A DNA stretch of 64,000 nt, from assembly GCF_014640635.1 (NCBI RefSeq), contig NZ_BMHI01000004.1, forward strand, positions 372,001 to 436,000, given 5' to 3'. Every line of letters begins with the position of its first letter. Positions within the stretch are counted from its first letter, which is position 1. Made by a program: the position numbers and the translations under genes. The notes under the pieces were generated by a model. It saw only the letters and a list, made by a program, of their open reading frames with translations, had not been told where the DNA came from and searched no databases. The DNA is from Flexivirga endophytica. Lineage in GTDB: Bacteria > Actinomycetota > Actinomycetes > Actinomycetales > Dermatophilaceae. Positions 47,580 through 56,917 of the stretch are shown piece by piece.

Positions 47580-48056
47580 TCACATCTTCGCGGCGCCGGC
47601 CCTGATCGCTTTCCGGATCCGGACGTAGGTGCCGCAGCGGCATACGTTGCGGATCGTGTCCAGGTCGTCGTCGTTGATCGCGCGGCCCTCTGCCTTGACC
47701 TTGTTGACGAGGGCCACCGCGGCCATGATCTGACCTGGTTGGCAGTAGCCGCACTGCGCGACATCCTCCTCGAGCCAAGCCTCCTGCATCGGGTGCAGAT
47801 CCTTGCCGACTTCGCCGGGCAGTCCCTCGATGGTGGTGATCTCGTCATCGGCCTGGATGTCCTTGACCTGCACCGAACACGGGTTGAACGCCTTGCCGTT
47901 GATGTGCGAGGTGCACGCCTTGCAGACGTTGATGCCACAGCCGTACTTCGGACCGGTCACCTTGAGCACGTCGCGCAGCACCCAGAGCAACCGGACGTCG
48001 TCCTCGACCTCGACCGTGACCTTCTCGCCGTTGAGCTTGAATGTGTGTGTGGACAT
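47580..48056 (-). CDS. 2Fe-2S small subunit of a molybdenum hydroxylase (IorA-like)
   Basis: 158 aa. Plant-type 2Fe-2S cysteines in KYGCGINVCKACTSHINGKA and FNPCSV, and the second cluster set in AQCGYCQPGQIMAAVA and NVCRCGTYVRIRKAI. These are the two-cluster electron-transfer subunits of the xanthine oxidase family. With the large subunit 11 bp upstream it forms a two-subunit enzyme like isoquinoline 1-oxidoreductase; electrons must leave to an outside acceptor because no FAD subunit is present. Confidence 0.93.
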   Translation of the reverse strand: MSTHTFKLNGEKVTVEVEDDVRLLWVLRDVLKVTGPKYGCGINVCKACTSHINGKAFNPCSVQVKDIQADDEITTIEGLPGEVGKDLHPMQEAWLEEDVAQCGYCQPGQIMAAVALVNKVKAEGRAINDDDLDTIRNVCRCGTYVRIRKAIRAGAAKM

Positions 48057-48067
48057 GGCAACTCCGC

Positions 48068-50401
48068 TCAGTAGGTGTGCGACAGGCCGTCGGTGGGGGA
48101 CTCGGGCAGGGAAGGGACGTAGGGCTTCACGTCGAAGGAGAGGGTGTCGTGATTGATCGGAAACCGTCTCGGTGTCGTGCCGGTGGCACGGGCATAGGCA
48201 CAGGCGACGGCGGCGAACGACGCCGGTACGCCGGCCTCGCCCACACCGCCGGGCTGATTCGAATCCGATGGCATGACAACGCATTCGAACTCGAACGGCG
48301 CGTTCCACTCGCGCGTATAGAAGTAGTTGTCCCAACTTGCCTCGAGGAAGTGACCATCCTTCAGGTGCGTGCTGTTGGTCAGCGCCAGCCCGATGCCGTC
48401 GGAGGCGGCGCCCATCATCTGCGCCTCGATCCCGCGCGGGTTGATGACCAGTCCCGCGTCGACAGCGACGACGACCTTCGTCACACGCGGGCCGGTGACG
48501 CCGTTGCGAACCTTCCGATGCACTGTCTCGGGACGGCAGTCGATCTCGACGAGAAACGCTGTGGCGCCTTTGTATTCGCGGTGCACCGCAATGCCCTGTG
48601 CCGTGCCCGGCTCCATCGTGCGGCCCCAGTTGCCGACCTCGGCCACCTTCTTCAGGACGGCCTTCACCTCCGGGTATTTCACATTCGCGAGGCGGAAGGC
48701 GAGCGGGTCCTTGTGGGCCTTGCGTGCCATCAGATCGACCGTCAGCTCGCTCGCGCAGGCGACGTCCTGGGAGTAGATCGACCGCATCGACCCGGTGTTG
48801 AAGCGAGTGTCGGTCTCGTCGAGCAGCTGGGTGACGACCCCGAAGTTGTAGGGCAGATCCTGGGTGAGCAGGAAGATGCTCTGCGAGAGTCCGACACCGA
48901 CGAGACCGGGCGGCAGATCCGCGGCGGTGGCGACGAGCATCTCGCCGAGCCCGTGACTGAAGTCGGTGGCGACACTCGTATGCCGTTGCTCGAAGGTCAG
49001 CACCTGATCGCCGAGCATCGTCGCTCGGCAGCGCGAGGTGGCCATCGGGTGCATCCGTCCCTGGCGCGGCTCGTCCACGCGGTGCCACATCAGCTTGACC
49101 GGTTTGCCCATCGCCTTGGACACCCGAGCCGCTTCCAGTGCGGGGTCGTGGAAGAGCTTGTGCCCGAACGAACCACCGCCGGTGACGACGTGAACCGTCA
49201 CCTTGTCCTGCGGCAGGCCGATCGCCTCGGCGATCTTGCCCTGCGCGACGATCGGTGACTTGAGCCCGGACCAGATGGTGGCGCTGTCGTAGCGGACGTC
49301 GGCGATGGCGCAGTTGGTCTCCAGCGCAGCGCTGCTGCGGAACATGAACTCGAAGTCGGTGTCGACCTGGAGCCCGAGCAACGGCACCTTCGGCACCGCG
49401 AGCGGGATCTCGGCCTTCCGCAGCTCGCCGAGCACCGCCTCGTCGTCGGCAGCTCCGACGACGCTGTCGTGGAAGTCCGCCTCGACGGCTCGCACCGCGT
49501 CGATACACTGCCCGAAGGTCTTGGCCCGGACCGCCACGCCCGTCTCAACGACCGCGACGTCGGTGACGCCCGGCATCTTCAGGATCGCGTCCTCGTTCTT
49601 CAGCTCGACCGGGTGACCGTTCAGACCGGGGGCTCTGCAGAGCATCGTCGGCAGGGCGTCGGGGACCTGCAGGTCCATCGTGAACTGCTTCTTGCCGGTG
49701 ATGATGTCGCGGGCGTCCACGCGATTGCGTGGCGTGCCGACGACCGAGAAGGACGATGCCGGCTTCAGCGTGACCTTCGTGCTGGTGGTGGTCGCGCTTG
49801 CCGCCTTGGTCGCGAGCTCGCCATACGTGACCGACTTGCCGTCGGGTGCCGAGATCACACCGAGTTTGGACGTCAACTCGCCCACGGCGTAGCCGAGCTC
49901 GATGGCAGCGGCCTTGAGGAGGGCACCCTTGGCGATCGTGGCGGCGACCCGGATCGGTGTGTATGTCGACACGGTCGAGTTGGAGCCGCCCGTCAATTGG
50001 TTGAACATCAGCTCCGGGCGAGCGGGTGCCAGAGAGACCTGCACCTTCTCGACCGGGAGGTCCAGCTCCTCGGCGATGATCATCGCGGTCGAGGTGGTGA
50101 TGCCCTGGCCCACCTCCGCGCGCGGCAACGCGAAGCTCGCGGAGCCGTCGTCGTGCACCGTGATCTTGATCAGGCCGGCCGTCGGGAGCGCTGCGGTGCT
50201 CTCCAGGTCCTCCAGGTCGAACAGCGCCGCGATCTGCGGCGGCGAGGGCACCGCAGCCTCGGCCGGAGTGCCCAGTCGCAGGTCCGCGGCGACCGTCAGC
50301 GTCGCTCCGGCGACGAGGTAACCGACGAATCGCCGCCGGCTGATGTCCCGCCTGCGGTCCGACGGCATTCCTTCGGTCTCTGGTGGCCGATCGATCGTCA
50401 C
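48068..50401 (-). CDS. Molybdopterin-binding large subunit of a molybdenum hydroxylase (IorB-like)
   Basis: 777 aa from GTG 50401, preceded by GGAAGGAG. Tat signal at about 15-50 (SRRRFVGYLVAGATLTVAAD), so the folded enzyme is exported with its small subunit. Molybdopterin-binding parts: LPRAEVGQGITTSTAMIIAE, LMFNQLTGGSNSTVSTYTPI, VHVVTGGGSFGHKLFHDPAL, and the glutamate-bearing PGGVGEAGVPASFAAVACAY. Substrate is an aldehyde or N-heterocycle; unknown. No maturation genes are adjacent. Confidence 0.92.
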   Translation of the reverse strand: MTIDRPPETEGMPSDRRRDISRRRFVGYLVAGATLTVAADLRLGTPAEAAVPSPPQIAALFDLEDLESTAALPTAGLIKITVHDDGSASFALPRAEVGQGITTSTAMIIAEELDLPVEKVQVSLAPARPELMFNQLTGGSNSTVSTYTPIRVAATIAKGALLKAAAIELGYAVGELTSKLGVISAPDGKSVTYGELATKAASATTTSTKVTLKPASSFSVVGTPRNRVDARDIITGKKQFTMDLQVPDALPTMLCRAPGLNGHPVELKNEDAILKMPGVTDVAVVETGVAVRAKTFGQCIDAVRAVEADFHDSVVGAADDEAVLGELRKAEIPLAVPKVPLLGLQVDTDFEFMFRSSAALETNCAIADVRYDSATIWSGLKSPIVAQGKIAEAIGLPQDKVTVHVVTGGGSFGHKLFHDPALEAARVSKAMGKPVKLMWHRVDEPRQGRMHPMATSRCRATMLGDQVLTFEQRHTSVATDFSHGLGEMLVATAADLPPGLVGVGLSQSIFLLTQDLPYNFGVVTQLLDETDTRFNTGSMRSIYSQDVACASELTVDLMARKAHKDPLAFRLANVKYPEVKAVLKKVAEVGNWGRTMEPGTAQGIAVHREYKGATAFLVEIDCRPETVHRKVRNGVTGPRVTKVVVAVDAGLVINPRGIEAQMMGAASDGIGLALTNSTHLKDGHFLEASWDNYFYTREWNAPFEFECVVMPSDSNQPGGVGEAGVPASFAAVACAYARATGTTPRRFPINHDTLSFDVKPYVPSLPESPTDGLSHTY

Positions 50402-50843
50402 GCGATCTCCTTCCGCGGCCGGCACTCCCGAAGGGTGCCGCCACTGGTGGTTCACTGCTGGATTCGGCTCCGGTGGAAGCAGCGTGGCACAGCGAGGCTC
50501 CCCGAAGACGGTTGCGGATTCAAAGAGTTCGTCAAGATTCGCCGGTGCTCACGCAGCCGCTGAGTGGTCACATCGCCGAGAAATCGAGATGCGGTGCGCC
50601 GTGCCGTATGAGAGCGTGGTCGACGGTGTGCCGTGGATGTGCACCGTTCGATCGAGGTGATGAGCGGCCATCGGCCGCAGAGGGCGAGGTCGGCCGCATG
50701 GCCTGCTCAGCGCACAGCTGACACACCGGTTCGGAACGAGAGATGCGCTCTCGACGGATCGGTGCATTTGCCATGCCACGACGGCACCCGTCGAGATGTC
50801 GGCGCTGAGTCGTCGTGCACCACCGATCGAAGGACCACCCACC
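50402..50843. other. Intergenic region, 442 bp, divergent control region
   Basis: It lies between the minus-strand hydroxylase genes and the plus-strand FBP gene. It must hold both promoters. I see no convincing ORF. CACGACG pairs with CGTCGTG around 50775-50820, a weak dyad near the FBP gene. Otherwise nothing stands out. Confidence 0.35.
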
Positions 50844-51347
50844 ATGCAGTCATTGACCGACGCCGCAATCCGCGGTGCGTTCATCAACACCACCAAGCGC
50901 GAATCACGCGATGCGATCCTTCCCGACCTCGACACGATCGAGTGGGACCAGATCGACGTGCTCGGCTGGCGCGACCGGAAGAAGGACAACACCGGCTACG
51001 CCGTCGTCGAACTCGCCGGCACCCCCGTCGGCGTCCGCTTCACCACGGCGCGGCTTCCGGGCGCGCGACGCAAGGCGCTGTGCAGTTGGTGCCAGGACGT
51101 CATCGTCTCGGACGATGTGACGATGTATGTCGCCAGGCGGGGCGGCGCAGCCGGTCGCAAGGGGGACACCATCGGCACCCTCATCTGCAGCGATTTCGGA
51201 TGCAACCGCAATGTGCGGCGCAAGCCCACCCTGACCGAGGTCGGTAGTGCCGATGAACAGGACCGGCTCAACCTGATCGGGCAGCGGATCGACGGCCTCC
51301 GCGAACGATCCGCGGGCTTCGTCCGGCAGGTGCTTGCGACCTGCTGA
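50844..51347 (+). CDS. FBP-domain (elongation factor G-binding, FusB-like) protein
   Basis: 167 aa. N-terminal helical part, then the C-terminal treble-clef zinc finger: ALCSWCQDVIVSDDVTMYVA and TLICSDFGCNRNVRR supply four cysteines. This is the FBP domain of FusB/FusC-like proteins, which bind EF-G and can free it from fusidic-acid-stalled ribosomes. In actinobacteria such proteins are common and their true role is open. Start ATG 50844 with GAAGGA upstream. Confidence 0.85.
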   Translation: MQSLTDAAIRGAFINTTKRESRDAILPDLDTIEWDQIDVLGWRDRKKDNTGYAVVELAGTPVGVRFTTARLPGARRKALCSWCQDVIVSDDVTMYVARRGGAAGRKGDTIGTLICSDFGCNRNVRRKPTLTEVGSADEQDRLNLIGQRIDGLRERSAGFVRQVLATC

Positions 51348-51402
51348 CCCCGGTGCTCACGCCACGTGGCGCTCGGCGACGGTCCGCCATGTGCGAACCG
51401 GC

Positions 51403-52653
51403 TCAGGCGCGCGCCACGTGGCGGGTCACGAACTCGTTGCGGAACTTGCCCTGCGGGTCCAGCATCCGGCGCAGGTCGTCGAAGTCGTCCAGTCGGGCGT
51501 AGGCGAAGTCGAGACGGCCGGGGTAGGTGAAGACCTTGCCCCAGTGCGGGCGTGGCGCCAGGTCGGACAGGGCCTGTTGCACGATGCCGACCGCCTGCCG
51601 CACGGCATCCAGGTCGGGCTTCCAAGTGAAGTGGAAGGCGACCGAGTCGCGACCGTGCGCGGGGCTGAGCCACTGCGATTCGCTTGCTATGGCACGGATC
51701 TCGGAGACCAGAAGGTGCGGCGCGATCGCATCGCCGACGGCTAGCAAACCCTCGATGCCACGACCGGCGTCCTCCGCGGCCACGAAGAACTCCGACTGGA
51801 TTTCAGCTCCCGCACTCGGCGTGAAGCCGAGCCGGAAGTGCGGCAGCCGGTCCGCCCACGGGCCCGGCACGCCGCCCTGCTCGGTGACCGCGTCCGGCGT
51901 CGCGCCGGCGGCCTGCAACGGATGCAACGTGTCAGGAGTCCAGCTCGCGCCGGGCAGGAACGGTGTCCGGTCCTCGTGGCCGACCACGGACTTCACGATG
52001 ACGTGGTCCGGGCCGGTCCCGACCCAGCGGCCGAACACACTCACGCTGTATGACGCTGCGAGCACCTCGCCGATCCGTCCGACCAGCTCGCCCCAGCTCA
52101 GGCCGATGAACGCGTCCTGCCGGACCGCGTAGTCCGGCACCGTCGCGAGCCGCACCCGGGTGACCACACCGAGCGCCCCCAACGACACGACGACGCCGTC
52201 GAAGCGCGGATCGGTGGCGTCGATCCAGCGCAATTCGCCGTCGGCAGTGAGCAGTTCGACGGCCCGCACCGCGGACGAGAGCCCCGGCTGGCGGACACCG
52301 GATCCGTGCGTGCCCGTGGCCACGCTGCCGGCGATGGTGATGTGGGGGAGTGAGGCGAGGTTCGGCAGTGCCCGCCCGGACGTCGCGAGGGCCGGCACCA
52401 GCTCGCCATACTTCATGCCACCGCTCACGGTCACGATGCCGGAGTCGGGATCGATCTCCGGGGGCGTGATCAAGCCCGACACGTCCAGCTGCCAACCGGA
52501 TTCGCTGTCCGCGATTCCGTTGAAGCTGTGCCCCGAGCCGGCGACCTTGACCGCGGGCGCGTCGGCGACGAGTTGCTGGAGCTCGGCGACGGTTGCCGGT
52601 CGCTCTCGTCGGGCGGACCGATAGTCATAGGTGCCGGACCAATTCGTCGTCAT
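51403..52653 (-). CDS. FAD-linked sugar-lactone/alditol oxidase
   Basis: 416 aa from ATG 52653. FAD-binding PCMH domain: VKVAGSGHSFNGIADSESGW, GMKYGELVPALATSGRALPN, and ITIAGSVATGTHGSGVRQPG, which carries the G-T-H flavin-binding stretch. The C-terminal ALO domain (HWGKVFTYPGRLDFAYARLD, LDPQGKFRNEFVTRHV) matches alditol oxidase AldO and gulono/arabinono-lactone oxidases. Probably a soluble polyol oxidase making H2O2. Overlaps DUF3054 by 4 nt. Confidence 0.9.
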   Translation of the reverse strand: MTTNWSGTYDYRSARRERPATVAELQQLVADAPAVKVAGSGHSFNGIADSESGWQLDVSGLITPPEIDPDSGIVTVSGGMKYGELVPALATSGRALPNLASLPHITIAGSVATGTHGSGVRQPGLSSAVRAVELLTADGELRWIDATDPRFDGVVVSLGALGVVTRVRLATVPDYAVRQDAFIGLSWGELVGRIGEVLAASYSVSVFGRWVGTGPDHVIVKSVVGHEDRTPFLPGASWTPDTLHPLQAAGATPDAVTEQGGVPGPWADRLPHFRLGFTPSAGAEIQSEFFVAAEDAGRGIEGLLAVGDAIAPHLLVSEIRAIASESQWLSPAHGRDSVAFHFTWKPDLDAVRQAVGIVQQALSDLAPRPHWGKVFTYPGRLDFAYARLDDFDDLRRMLDPQGKFRNEFVTRHVARA

Positions 52654-53048
52654 AGGTGTGCCTTTCGTGACCGGAGCTCGGCGACCAGTCGCCAGCCGAG
52701 CAGGAAGACTCCGAGGAAGATCGTGGCGACGACGATGAACGGCAGGGCCGTTCCACGTCCCGTCAGCTGGCGCAACAGCATTCCGCCGGCCACTGCACAA
52801 AGCCATACCGGCCACCCGGTCCGCAGTCGTAGCGGAAGCTCGCCGAAGACGGCGCGAACCACCAGCCAGCCGATGGCCGCGCCGACCAGGAACGGCCACG
52901 CGGTCTGCAGCGCGTCGAGCACCGGGTTGCTCTCGTGGTGCGATGCGCGTCCAACGCCGGCGAAGACCAACACCACCAGCACGTCCAGGCCGAGCGCCAC
53001 TCGGACGCGATTGCGTGTGGCGGCGGGCTCGGATGTGGCGGGCGTCAT
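52650..53048 (-). CDS. DUF3054 membrane protein
   Basis: 132 aa, four helices (LDVLVVLVFAGVGRASH, WPFLVGAAIGWLVVRAVFG, WPVWLCAVAGGMLLRQLTG, LPFIVVATIFLGVFLLGW). GRASH near residue 33 and the G-W-L pattern are DUF3054 features. Function unknown. It overlaps genes on both sides by 4 nt, so the four genes 51403-55032 form one coupled operon. Confidence 0.85.
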   Translation of the reverse strand: MTPATSEPAATRNRVRVALGLDVLVVLVFAGVGRASHHESNPVLDALQTAWPFLVGAAIGWLVVRAVFGELPLRLRTGWPVWLCAVAGGMLLRQLTGRGTALPFIVVATIFLGVFLLGWRLVAELRSRKAHL

Positions 53049-54085
53049 TCGCCCGGATAGCGCACGCCGAGCTGTGCGCGCACTTCGTCCATGATCCGCA
53101 TGATCCGCAACGTCTCGTCCCAGGGCATGAGGGGCGACTCGACGTCACCGGCGCTGATCCGCCGAGCGGACTCGACCGCTTCGAAGTGCAGGCCGTGCTC
53201 GGTCACGGGCGGGTCGAAACGGTCGAGCACGGTGTCATCCGGACTGACCAGACGGACCGGTCCTCGTTGATAGAACCATCCCGGAAGCTCCAACCGCGCC
53301 GAAGAGCCAGCGATGACAGCGGTGTTCGCGGTCTGGGCGCTCATCGTGGTGACACAGGTCGCGATGGTGTCGGCGCCGGTCAGCACTATCGTTCCGCTGC
53401 GGTCCACGCCCTCCGGGGTGAGGACGCCGGACGCTGAGATGTCGAGGTCACCCGGCAGGAGCATCGCGGCGAGCGAGATCGGATAGATGCCGAGGTCGAG
53501 CAACGCACCGCCGGCGAGGGCGGGGTCGGCGAGCCGCTGTGGTCCGTCGGGATAGAGCAGTTGACCGTGGTCGGCCACGATCGTCTGCAGATCGCCGAGC
53601 AAACCGTCGGCGACGGCCTGCCGCACGACGTCATACCGGGGCAGGAACCGGGACCACATGGCCTCCATGCAGAACAGCCCGCGACTGCGCGCCTCGTCGA
53701 TGACCTCGGTGGCCTCGGAGGTGTTGCGGGCGAAGGCCTTCTCGACGAGGACGGGCTTGCCGGCTCGCAGCGCCAGCAGCGCGTGCTCGCGATGAGCGGA
53801 GTGTGGTGATGCGACATACACGACGTCGACGTTCGGATCGGCCACCAGCTCCTCGTAGGAGCCGTATGCCGTGAAACCACCGAACTGCGAGGCGAACTCG
53901 CGGGCTCGGGGCAGGCTGCGCGACCCGCAGGCGACGATCTGCTGACCCGTGCCGGCGAGCAACGCCGCGGCGAACGCGGCTGCGATACCGCCGGGTGCGA
54001 GGATGCCCCAGCGCAGCACGGGAGCGTCCATCGGATCGGGCGTCGTGGGTGAGGGGAGCGTCGAGGGGGTCGTCACGCGAACCAT
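53045..54085 (-). CDS. Gfo/Idh/MocA family oxidoreductase
   Basis: 346 aa. Rossmann start LRWGILAPGGIAAAFAAALL, then DVVYVASPHSAHREHALLAL, the EKP-like motif GKPVLVEKAFARN with Lys, and MEAMWSRFLPRYDVVRQAV. These NAD(P)-dependent enzymes oxidise or reduce sugars and inositols or act as dihydrodiol dehydrogenases. Substrate unknown. Its first codons overlap the end of the hydrolase gene. Confidence 0.9.
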   Translation of the reverse strand: MVRVTTPSTLPSPTTPDPMDAPVLRWGILAPGGIAAAFAAALLAGTGQQIVACGSRSLPRAREFASQFGGFTAYGSYEELVADPNVDVVYVASPHSAHREHALLALRAGKPVLVEKAFARNTSEATEVIDEARSRGLFCMEAMWSRFLPRYDVVRQAVADGLLGDLQTIVADHGQLLYPDGPQRLADPALAGGALLDLGIYPISLAAMLLPGDLDISASGVLTPEGVDRSGTIVLTGADTIATCVTTMSAQTANTAVIAGSSARLELPGWFYQRGPVRLVSPDDTVLDRFDPPVTEHGLHFEAVESARRISAGDVESPLMPWDETLRIMRIMDEVRAQLGVRYPGE

Positions 54086-55032
54086 CCTCGCAGAGTGTCG
54101 ATGATCTCCCAGCGGGCTTGCCAGGCGACCGGCGCGAAGCCGGGGATGTTGAGGAAGCCGTGCGGCACACCGTGGTAGTGCGACAGGTGGGCCTTCACGC
54201 CGTCGCGCTCGAGCGCTGCGACGTAGTCGGCGCCCTCGGGGGCGAGTGGATCGAACTGCGCGGTCTGGACCAGGGCGGGCGCAGCACCGGCGCGCGATGC
54301 CGCGCGCAGCGGGGAGACCACCGGATCGGCCGCAACCACTCCCGATCCGTCGAGGTAGAGCCCCAGGTAGGTGTCCAGTGCCGCGCCGTCGAGCATCGGC
54401 GCGTTGCGGTAGGCGTGCTTGCGGCTGAGGTCCACGGCGGGATAGATCAACACCTGGCCGGCGAGTGCGGCACCGGCGCGCAGGGCGACCAGGGCGGAGA
54501 GGTTGCCGCCCGCGCTGTCACCCGCGACCACGACGCGCGACGGCGACACAGGCAACCAATCCGGGTCCGCCAGCACGAGATCGAGCGTGTCGTGCGCGTC
54601 AAGCACCGCGGCCGGCGCCTTGTGGTCGGGCGCCTTGCGATAGTCCGGTGCCACGACGACCGCACCCGTTTCGTCCGCGATCATCGTCAGCAGCGACTCG
54701 TAGTCGAGCGGCCGGCCCAGGGTCCACCCGCCACCGTGGTAATAGACGACCACCGGTGCGCTGCCGATGACATCCGGGCGCCGATGGATGCGTGCCGGGA
54801 TCTGCACACCGTCACGCATCCGCAGTTGCACAGTGTCGCGTCGGACATTGCGTCGGACACGGCCGGTCACGAGTGTCACCGGGAAGCGCGGATCTGGCGC
54901 CAGCGCACGACTTGCGGCGATCTGCTGCGGCTCCATCGCCTCGACTCCTTTGCGCGCCAGATCGGACACCATGCACCACAGGCGCGTCCGGATCGGCATG
55001 TGCGGCAAGTCCGTCCGGTGAACCCTCGTCAT
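54073..55032 (-). CDS. Alpha/beta hydrolase (hormone-sensitive-lipase-like esterase)
   Basis: 319 aa from ATG 55032. HGGGW oxyanion motif in VVVYYHGGGWTLGRP, nucleophile in VVVAGDSAGGNLSALVAL, acid in QTAQFDPLAPEG, and His in HYHGVPHGFLNIPG. This is the bacterial HSL esterase family. It is divergent from dop with 31 bp between starts. Confidence 0.92.
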   Translation of the reverse strand: MTRVHRTDLPHMPIRTRLWCMVSDLARKGVEAMEPQQIAASRALAPDPRFPVTLVTGRVRRNVRRDTVQLRMRDGVQIPARIHRRPDVIGSAPVVVYYHGGGWTLGRPLDYESLLTMIADETGAVVVAPDYRKAPDHKAPAAVLDAHDTLDLVLADPDWLPVSPSRVVVAGDSAGGNLSALVALRAGAALAGQVLIYPAVDLSRKHAYRNAPMLDGAALDTYLGLYLDGSGVVAADPVVSPLRAASRAGAAPALVQTAQFDPLAPEGADYVAALERDGVKAHLSHYHGVPHGFLNIPGFAPVAWQARWEIIDTLRGWFA

Positions 55033-55051
55033 GGCGGAAGTATTGCGGTCA

Positions 55052-55057
55052 TAAGGT
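55052..55057 (+). promoter_or_regulatory. Leaderless-type -10 box of dop
   Basis: TAAGGT, 6 nt before ATG 55064; no ribosome site. Confidence 0.5.
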
Positions 55058-55063
55058 CGATGC

Positions 55064-56593
55064 ATGACTGTGCGCCGCATCATGGGCATCGAAACCGAGT
55101 ACGGCATCTCCGTGCCCGGCGATCCGACTGCGAACCCGATGGTTCTGTCCGGACGCGTCGTCACGGCATACGCCACGCAGGTGGGCATGCGGGCGGCCCG
55201 GGCCGGTTGGGACTACGAGGACGAGGCACCGCTGCGCGATGCACGCGGCTTCGACATGGCCCGGGGCAATGCCGACCCGAGCCAACTGACCGACGAGGAG
55301 GACCCGACTCTCGCCAACGTCGTGCTCACCAACGGAGCGCGGCTGTATGTCGACCACGCGCACCCCGAGTACAGCTCGCCCGAGGTGACGAGTCCGCGGG
55401 ACGCGATCATCTGGGACCGCGCCGGCGAGTCGGTGATGCGGGAAGCGGTCCGCCTGTTGTCCGGACCGGACAGACCGGGTGTCAACCTCTACAAGAACAA
55501 CACCGACGGCAAGGGCGCCTCCTACGGGACGCACGAGAATTACCTGATGAGCCGGTCGACGCCGTTCTCGGAGATCGTGCGACACCTGATCCCGTTCTTC
55601 GTCGCTCGCCAGGTGATGTGTGGGTCCGGTCGTGTGGGTCTCGGCGTCGAGTCGGGTAAGCCCGGTTTCCAGCTCGCCCAGCGCTCGGACTTCTTCGAGG
55701 TCGAGGTCGGGCTGGAGACCACCCTCAAACGCCCTCTGATCAACACCCGCGACGAACCGCACGCCGTGGCCGACCGTTATCGGCGACTGCATGTGATCCT
55801 CGGCGACGCCAACCACTGCGACGTCACCAACCTGTTGAAGCTGGGCACCACCAGTCTGGTGCTCGGCATGATCGAGGACGGGGCGGTCGGCCAGGACCTG
55901 ACCGTCGACAAACCGGTCGAGGCACTGCACCGTTTGTCGCACGACCCGTCCCTGCGCGCCACGGTCGAGGTCGCCGGACGGCGGACCATGACCGGTGTCC
56001 AACTGCTCTGGAGTTATTACGAACTCGTCGATTCCTGGCTGGAGAAGCGGTATGCCGGAGAGCTCGACGCGGACACCGCCGAGGTGATGCAACGCTGGGA
56101 ACAGGTGCTGACCAAACTCGAGCGGGATCCGATGGAGGCTGCTCGCGAGATCGACTGGGTCGCGAAGCTGAAGACGCTGGAGAGCTACCGCGCCCGCGAC
56201 GGACTGGACTGGTCGGACCACCGGCTGCGCGCCATCGACATCCAGTGGTCCGATGTTCGTGCGGACAAGGGGTTGTTCAACCGGCTCCTCGCGGCCGGCC
56301 GCTTCGAGCAGCTCGTCGACGAAGCGGCCGTCCAGCAGGCCGTGGTCGAGCCTCCGACCGACACCCGCGCCTTCTTCCGAGGCACGTGCTTGGCCAAGTT
56401 TCCGCACGAGGTCGCGGCGGCGTCCTGGGACTCGGTGATCTTCGACGTGCGGTCCCAGCCGAGCCTGCAGCGCGTCCCGATGCTCGAGCCGGAGCGCGGC
56501 ACGAAGGCCCACGTGGGACCCCTGCTGGAGAAGGCAGCCTCGGCCGAGGAGTTGTTGCGCCTACTCGCCGACGATGCTCCGCGAGCCGACTGA
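55064..56593 (+). CDS. dop: Pup deamidase/depupylase
   Basis: 509 aa. Converts the C-terminal Gln of Pup to Glu and removes Pup from proteins; a glutamine-synthetase-like fold. Opens RRIMGIETEYGISVPGDPTA, with catalytic-loop residues following, then HPEYSSPEVTSPRDAIIWDR, NTDGKGASYGTHENYLM, SDFFEVEVGLETTLKRPLIN and DANHCDVTNLLKLGTTSLVL. The GD-P-x-ANP opening is that of Dop, not PafA. It begins the dop-pup-prcB-prcA run. No pafA is present in the window. Confidence 0.96.
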   Translation: MTVRRIMGIETEYGISVPGDPTANPMVLSGRVVTAYATQVGMRAARAGWDYEDEAPLRDARGFDMARGNADPSQLTDEEDPTLANVVLTNGARLYVDHAHPEYSSPEVTSPRDAIIWDRAGESVMREAVRLLSGPDRPGVNLYKNNTDGKGASYGTHENYLMSRSTPFSEIVRHLIPFFVARQVMCGSGRVGLGVESGKPGFQLAQRSDFFEVEVGLETTLKRPLINTRDEPHAVADRYRRLHVILGDANHCDVTNLLKLGTTSLVLGMIEDGAVGQDLTVDKPVEALHRLSHDPSLRATVEVAGRRTMTGVQLLWSYYELVDSWLEKRYAGELDADTAEVMQRWEQVLTKLERDPMEAAREIDWVAKLKTLESYRARDGLDWSDHRLRAIDIQWSDVRADKGLFNRLLAAGRFEQLVDEAAVQQAVVEPPTDTRAFFRGTCLAKFPHEVAAASWDSVIFDVRSQPSLQRVPMLEPERGTKAHVGPLLEKAASAEELLRLLADDAPRAD

Positions 56594-56716
56594 CAATTGC
56601 CGCCCGGTCGTGGGGCGCCCGGGTAGTGGCGCGTCGTCGCGCCGTACGGGCCGTGCCACGTAGGGTTGAGGAAGAAGCACAGCGAGCCTGTGCTGCATGA
56701 ACGAAAGGACACCGCC

Positions 56717-56917
56717 ATGGCCACGCAGGAACACAAGAACCCGCAGCGCCGCGACGCCGATCCGGCTGATGACGCGCCGGAGCCGGCACCCGCAGCTGCC
56801 CCGGCGAAGCAGGAGCTCGACGACGACGTCGACAGCGTGCTGGACGAGATCGACGGTGTGCTGGAGTCCAACTCCGAGGAATTCGTCCGCGGCTTCGTCC
56901 AAAAGGGTGGGCAGTGA
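56717..56917 (+). CDS. pup: Prokaryotic ubiquitin-like protein Pup
   Basis: 66 aa from ATG 56717 with AAAGGA upstream. Disordered N-terminal half ([19 protein letters not shown]), the ARC-binding helix [19 protein letters not shown], and the C-terminal [13 protein letters not shown]. Ending in Gln, it must be deamidated by Dop before ligation. Its TGA overlaps the GTG that opens the repeat-borne mini-ORF leading to prcB. Confidence 0.97.
   Translation: MATQEHKNPQRRDADPADDAPEPAPAAAPAKQELDDDVDSVLDEIDGVLESNSEEFVRGFVQKGGQ

Noticed and set aside
55064-56593. PafA (Pup ligase)
   Set aside because: The start GIETEYGISVPGDPTANP is that of Dop; PafA lacks the GDP-x-ANP opening.
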